From Puia sp963703355 (lineage in GTDB: Bacteria > Bacteroidota > Bacteroidia > Chitinophagales > Chitinophagaceae), in the NCBI GenBank assembly GCA_963703355.1, contig OY969813.1, positions 1,798,001-1,862,000 of the forward strand: 64,000 nt of DNA, written 5' to 3'. Positions 60,268 to 64,000 of the stretch are shown piece after piece. The notes below the pieces were generated by a model, which made no database searches, was not told the origin of the DNA, and worked only from the letters and a program-made list of their open reading frames with translations. Within the stretch, counting starts at the first letter, position 1; every line of letters starts with the position of its first letter. Position numbers and translations under genes: made by a program.

Positions 60268-61878
60268 ATGCTGAAATTTTTAACTGCTTCAGGACGGTTT
60301 TGCTGCGGGATGCTGTTTTTGTTTTGCCTGTTTAATTCCGGCTGCAAACAACCTGAAACAAAACTACAAATACCAACGGGTGACAGCATTCCGGAAAAAG
60401 ACATTCCAGTGCGTGGATATTTCAGTGACCAGAAAAATCTGCGCATCGACAGCAGCCAGCTCGATTCTTTTTTCCATAAATACAGTCTGCTGAAAAACTA
60501 TGCGTCTGACGTAAAAACTTTTTATGGTTACAGGCATTTTTTTTATGCCTGGTATGATGACAGCACTCTGGATGAACAGGCCAGTAACCTGCTCAACCTG
60601 TTGAGCAATCTTGATAAAGAAGGTGTTCAAACCCATATTCCTTATAAGGAAATTGTAGACAGTATTTTGAATGAACCCTCCGGCATAAAACCTGATCCGG
60701 AAACTGACATCCTGCTTACGGCGGAATATTTTTTATATGGAGATAAAGTGTGGAGCGGAATTTCCGAAAAGGAAACGAAAAAACTGGAGTGGATGCTTCC
60801 CAGAAAGAAACTGGATCTTCCACTCCTGCTTGACTCCCTGTTAAAAGAAAAAACCTCCAGTTTTAATTCGGGAAATTATAATTATCGCCAATACAGTTTA
60901 CTGAAAGAGCATTTGGAGAAATATCGTCAGTTGGATCTGTTGAATAATTGGGAAACACTGAAACCCACGACGAAATCATTTAAGAAAAACGACACATCCG
61001 AACTGATATTAAAAATCAGACATCGTTTGTATCTACTGGGAGATCTCTCAGCGGATTCCCAAAGTAATACACTCGACGATGAACTGGAAAAAGGTATTTC
61101 CCGATTTCAGGAACGCAATGGTATGCTTCCGGATGCTGTTGCAGGACCGGCATTTTTCAGAGCGTTGAATGTGACGCCGCAGGAAAATATGCGCAAACTG
61201 ATTGTGAATATGGAAAGAACCAGATGGATGCCCATCGACTTGAATCATCACTATATTATTATTAATATTCCGGCTTTTACACTTTCGGCTTTTGATATGG
61301 ATACCCTTACTTTCCGGATGAATGTAGTTGTGGGTAAGGACGTACATAAGACGGTTATTTTTAATGGTGATATCAAATACATCGTATTCAGTCCGTACTG
61401 GAATGTTCCTTCTTCCATCATGAAAAGTGAAATTCTTCCGGCGATCAAAAAAAATCCAAATTATCTGGCTAAAAATAATATGGAATGGTCGGGTAATATC
61501 ATTCGTCAAAAACCTGGCCCCCGGAATTCATTGGGACTGGTAAAATTTCTCTTTCCCAATTCATATAATATTTATCTGCACGACTCGCCTGCAAAAAGTT
61601 TGTTTGGTGCGCAATCGCGTGCGTTCAGTCATGGCTGTATAAGGCTTGCAGAACCAAAAAAGCTTGCCGTCTATTTACTAAAAGATGATCCGCTATGGAC
61701 CGAATCCAAAATTCAACAGGCCATGACGAGTGGTAAGGAGAAATATGTTACGCTGAAAAATCCGGTACCGGTATATATCGGATATATGACCGCGTGGGTG
61801 GATAATGAAGGAAGGCTAAACTTCCGGAATGACATTTATAAAAGGGACGGCGAGCTGGAGAAGATGATTATTCAGTAG
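60268..61878 (+). CDS. L,D-transpeptidase (YcbB-like)
   Basis: 536 residues with a lipoprotein-type signal (LFCLFNSGC, Cys about 30). A YcbB-like N-terminal helical domain is followed by a peptidoglycan-binding domain (about 245-300; ILKIRHRLYLLGDL..., ISRFQERNGMLPDAVAGPAFFRALN) and the YkuD catalytic domain with S454-H455-G456-C457 (SHGCIRL), the nucleophile. The enzyme makes 3-3 crosslinks or fixes proteins to peptidoglycan. It is transcribed alone and ends in a repeat array. Confidence 0.95.
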   Translation: MLKFLTASGRFCCGMLFLFCLFNSGCKQPETKLQIPTGDSIPEKDIPVRGYFSDQKNLRIDSSQLDSFFHKYSLLKNYASDVKTFYGYRHFFYAWYDDSTLDEQASNLLNLLSNLDKEGVQTHIPYKEIVDSILNEPSGIKPDPETDILLTAEYFLYGDKVWSGISEKETKKLEWMLPRKKLDLPLLLDSLLKEKTSSFNSGNYNYRQYSLLKEHLEKYRQLDLLNNWETLKPTTKSFKKNDTSELILKIRHRLYLLGDLSADSQSNTLDDELEKGISRFQERNGMLPDAVAGPAFFRALNVTPQENMRKLIVNMERTRWMPIDLNHHYIIINIPAFTLSAFDMDTLTFRMNVVVGKDVHKTVIFNGDIKYIVFSPYWNVPSSIMKSEILPAIKKNPNYLAKNNMEWSGNIIRQKPGPRNSLGLVKFLFPNSYNIYLHDSPAKSLFGAQSRAFSHGCIRLAEPKKLAVYLLKDDPLWTESKIQQAMTSGKEKYVTLKNPVPVYIGYMTAWVDNEGRLNFRNDIYKRDGELEKMIIQ

Positions 61879-62003
61879 TTATGGGTATGAGATATGAGTT
61901 ATAGGAGATGGGTTATTGGAGTTAAAATTCATGCGGTGATTCCAAGTAAAGGGTCGTAAACCAAAACCCATAATCCATATCTCATATCTTATAACCCATA
62001 ACC
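61877..62003. repeat. Inverted array of TTATGGGTA/ACCCATAAT units
   Basis: Left arm 61877-61920 (GTTATGGGTATGAGATATGAG type) and right arm 61962-62003 (ACCCATAATCCATATCTCATATC type) are imperfect complements around a 41-nt loop. It fills the convergent gap between the L,D-transpeptidase and lysC genes and may act as their shared terminator. Confidence 0.85.
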
Positions 62004-62006
62004 AAA

Positions 62007-63329
62007 TTACTCCAGTCCAAACAATTTTAAGTTAAGTTTCTGCAGCGTGACATTTTTAAAGGAAGAGGGAATCAGCACGGAAACATTATGTTTGCTCCCT
62101 CCATAACTTACCATACGTACAGGTATGTTGGTTAGCCCTTCGAAAATTTTATTCAGCACGTCTTTTGTTTCTGCAATTTCATTCCCTACAATCGATACGA
62201 TCGTCTGATCCTGCTCTACTTCTGTGTTCCCGAATGGTTCGAGTTCACGCAGAATATGATGCAGTTGCCCTCCATTGTCAATCGTAACAGATACGGCCAC
62301 TTCAGAAGTAGTAACCATATCGATGGATGTTTTATATTTTTCAAATACCTCAAATATTTTTCTGAGAAATCCGTAGGCCAGCAGCATGCGGCTGCTTTTT
62401 ATATTAATGGCAATGATGCCGTCTTTTGCTGCAATGGCTTTTACTCCGGATGCTGACGCAACTTTTTGAATCACTGTACCGGTAGCTTTTGGCTGCATAG
62501 TGTTCAGCAGTTTAACGGGTACATTTTGTTGTTGCGCCGGCCATATACAAGTGGGGTGGAGAATCTTTGCACCGAAATATGCAAGCTCCGCTGCTTCATC
62601 AAAACTCAATTGTTCAATAGGAATTGTTTTCTTAACAACCCTCGGATCGTTGTTATGCATGCCGTCGATATCTGTCCATATTTCGCATACGGTAGCATTG
62701 ATGGCCGCTGCAACAAGGGATGCGGTATAGTCGCTTCCACCCCTTTTTAGATTGTCAACTTCGCCTTTGGCATTACGGCAGATATATCCCTGCGTTATAA
62801 AGAGTTTAATAGTTGGATATTTCGACAGCAACTCCATCAAACGCGTCCGTATCAGATCAAGCTGTGGTTCATCTTCATCGTCAATCCGCATAAATTCCAA
62901 TGCAGGCAGCAGCATGTGCGGTATGCCCTGCTCTTCCAGGTATACACTGAATAATTTTGTGGACAGCAATTCGCCCTGGGCGAGGATATCTTTGTTTAAT
63001 GCTTCACTAAAAGAAATTCGCAGAATGATGCTGAGGAAATCAAAATGTTCATGGATGATGGATTCTGCCTGTTTGCGGCATTTATCCGTTTTGAGCAAAT
63101 GTTGTATGAAATCCACGTAATGGTGACTGAGTTTTCCAATCAGCCCGGCAGCTTTTTCTCTTTCGAATCTTGCGGCTGACTGGCCAATTTCAACCAATGC
63201 ATTGGTTGTACCACTCAGCGCGCTCAGCACAACGATCTTATTTTCCGGATCGGTAGTTATCAGTTTGGCTACCTCGTGCATACGCTCCGGTTTGCCAACC
63301 GAAGTGCCTCCGAATTTCATAACTTTCAT
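62007..63329 (-). CDS. lysC: Aspartate kinase (monofunctional)
   Basis: 440 residues from the ATG at 63329 (MKVMKFGGTSVGKPERM); the frame to 63359 adds ten unlikely residues. The amino-acid kinase domain carries KFGGTSV, LSTKLFSVYL and GGSDYTASLVAAAI; ACT regulatory domains (about 295-440) suggest feedback control by lysine or threonine. It phosphorylates aspartate, the first step to lysine, threonine and methionine. Not fused to homoserine dehydrogenase. Confidence 0.95.
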   Translation of the reverse strand: MKVMKFGGTSVGKPERMHEVAKLITTDPENKIVVLSALSGTTNALVEIGQSAARFEREKAAGLIGKLSHHYVDFIQHLLKTDKCRKQAESIIHEHFDFLSIILRISFSEALNKDILAQGELLSTKLFSVYLEEQGIPHMLLPALEFMRIDDEDEPQLDLIRTRLMELLSKYPTIKLFITQGYICRNAKGEVDNLKRGGSDYTASLVAAAINATVCEIWTDIDGMHNNDPRVVKKTIPIEQLSFDEAAELAYFGAKILHPTCIWPAQQQNVPVKLLNTMQPKATGTVIQKVASASGVKAIAAKDGIIAINIKSSRMLLAYGFLRKIFEVFEKYKTSIDMVTTSEVAVSVTIDNGGQLHHILRELEPFGNTEVEQDQTIVSIVGNEIAETKDVLNKIFEGLTNIPVRMVSYGGSKHNVSVLIPSSFKNVTLQKLNLKLFGLE

Positions 63330-63363
63330 ACGATCCGTTTTTGGGTCGCAAATATACAAACGA

Positions 63364-63398
63364 AAACGCCACCATGATTTTTAATCACAGTGGCGTTT
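63364..63398. terminator. Terminator hairpin between lysC and the T9SS protein gene
   Basis: AAACGCCAC (63364-63372) pairs with GTGGCGTTT (63390-63398); an inner TGATT/AATCA stem closes the loop. On the minus strand it follows the T9SS gene stop by 15 nt and precedes the lysC start. Confidence 0.8.
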
Positions 63399-63413
63399 CT
63401 TAAAAAAGTTTAT

Positions 63414-64000
63414 TTATTTCTTTACGATTTTCTGGTTGTACAGGTTGTCATTAATCATCACCTGTATAATATAGATTCCCTTAGGAAGGTAACCCAGCTG
63501 ATCTATCATAACACTGTTATTACCATTTGTGATCGTGAATGATTTTGTAATGATCTGCCTTCCGGAATTATCAATCAATCGCAGCATACCATTTCCTGGT
63601 TTATCTGAATAAATATTCAAGATCGTATAGTTGTCAACCGGATTCGGATACACCGAGAACATATTATCTGGCTGATTGAGTTTTACGGGAATGACTTTGC
63701 TATAGGTATAATGACCGCTGTTGTCTACAATCCGCAGACGGTAATAAACGATATTACCATTGATATTATACAGCTGATCATTTACATCATAAGTATGTAT
63801 CGGATCTACAGAATTGTTGGCATCTACCTGCGCAACGCTGATGAAGTTCGTATTGTCGGAACTTCTTTCCACAACGTAATAAGCAGCGTTAATTTCATTG
63901 GTAGTAGACCATGAAACTTTCACATTATTGGCAGACACATAACTCGCACTGAAGTTCAGCAGGGTTACCGGAAGAACGACTGATTGACATATCTGCATAT
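63414..64000 (-). CDS. Type IX secretion (Por) sorting-domain protein, 3' part
   Basis: At least 195 residues of the C-terminal end; the gene runs out of the window at its 5' side. A fibronectin-like module (LLNFSASYVSANNVKVSWSTTNEINAAYYVVERSSDNTNFI) is followed by the type A T9SS sorting domain (FSVYPNPVDNYTILNI, ... LRLIDNSGRQIITKSFTI, LPKGIYIIQVM, QKIVKK). Cargo with this domain is exported across the outer membrane and attached or released. The function of the missing upstream part is unknown. Confidence 0.93.
   Translation of the reverse strand, partial: MQICQSVVLPVTLLNFSASYVSANNVKVSWSTTNEINAAYYVVERSSDNTNFISVAQVDANNSVDPIHTYDVNDQLYNINGNIVYYRLRIVDNSGHYTYSKVIPVKLNQPDNMFSVYPNPVDNYTILNIYSDKPGNGMLRLIDNSGRQIITKSFTITNGNNSVMIDQLGYLPKGIYIIQVMINDNLYNQKIVKK

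Overview
This 64 kb window comes from a Bacteroidota chromosome, most likely a member of the Chitinophagaceae or a close relative. The evidence is a SusD lipoprotein, a type IX secretion (Por) sorting domain, DUF4835 and DUF4296 proteins, an Rpb6-like RNA polymerase omega, OmpA with thrombospondin-3 repeats, large FtsX/MacB permeases without an adjacent ATPase, and promoters of the TTG-N18-TAnnTTTG type. No rRNA, intact tRNA or CRISPR array was seen.

Layout. 1-5.4 kb: the end of a polysaccharide utilisation locus (3' part of SusD, GH71 alpha-1,3-glucanase, SusB-like GH97), probably for an alpha-1,3-glucan. 5.5-13.2 kb: a coiled-coil membrane protein, UvrA, two ECF sigma factors (the second with a FecR-like anti-sigma factor but no SusC/SusD) and two unrecognised proteins. 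13.3-16.5 kb: an accessory, phage-like cassette (holin-like protein, DUF5675, an Ig-like-tailed protein, an excisionase-like HTH, a DUF6266-like protein) with 10-bp phased repeats, operator-like palindromes, a very long perfect terminator hairpin and a transposase scrap.

16.8-31.1 kb is the most interesting region. It is a one-direction cluster that looks like a peptide natural-product locus: a C39-like/VKOR/thioredoxin fusion, a 63-residue double-glycine-leader precursor with an eight-cysteine core, a DUF6625 protein, GT61 and GT4 glycosyltransferases, a C39-peptidase ABC exporter, an HlyD adaptor, an MG2/TonB-plug surface protein and a carboxypeptidase-regulatory-domain protein. A divergent XRE regulator and a GT8 glycosyltransferase lie upstream. 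A perfect 34-bp palindrome sits between regulator and operon. The proposed pathway is: make the peptide, possibly glycosylate it, cleave at Gly-Gly during export, and oxidise its cysteines with the VKOR/thioredoxin protein. The product may be a disulfide-rich and possibly glycosylated bacteriocin.

31-34.6 kb is gene-poor and eroded, with two small unknown genes, a relic of a TraG/MobC conjugation coupling protein and what looks like the 3' end of a tRNA, as left by an integrative element. 33-38.8 kb: two NarL-type response regulators, a histidine kinase and small membrane proteins. 39-45 kb: two FtsX-type permeases around an alpha/beta hydrolase. 45-53 kb: CoA-transferase subunits, the bamD-rpoZ-coaBC-DUF4835-DUF4296 operon and an OmpA protein. 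53-64 kb: polyprenyl synthase, RecJ, HtpG, rpsF-rpsR-rplI, a glycine-rich RRM protein, an L,D-transpeptidase, aspartate kinase and the end of a T9SS-exported protein.

Many housekeeping gaps carry short-unit repeats (7-, 8- and about 9-bp families). Several are arranged as two inverted arms that could fold into large hairpins, and some run into the 3' ends of genes.
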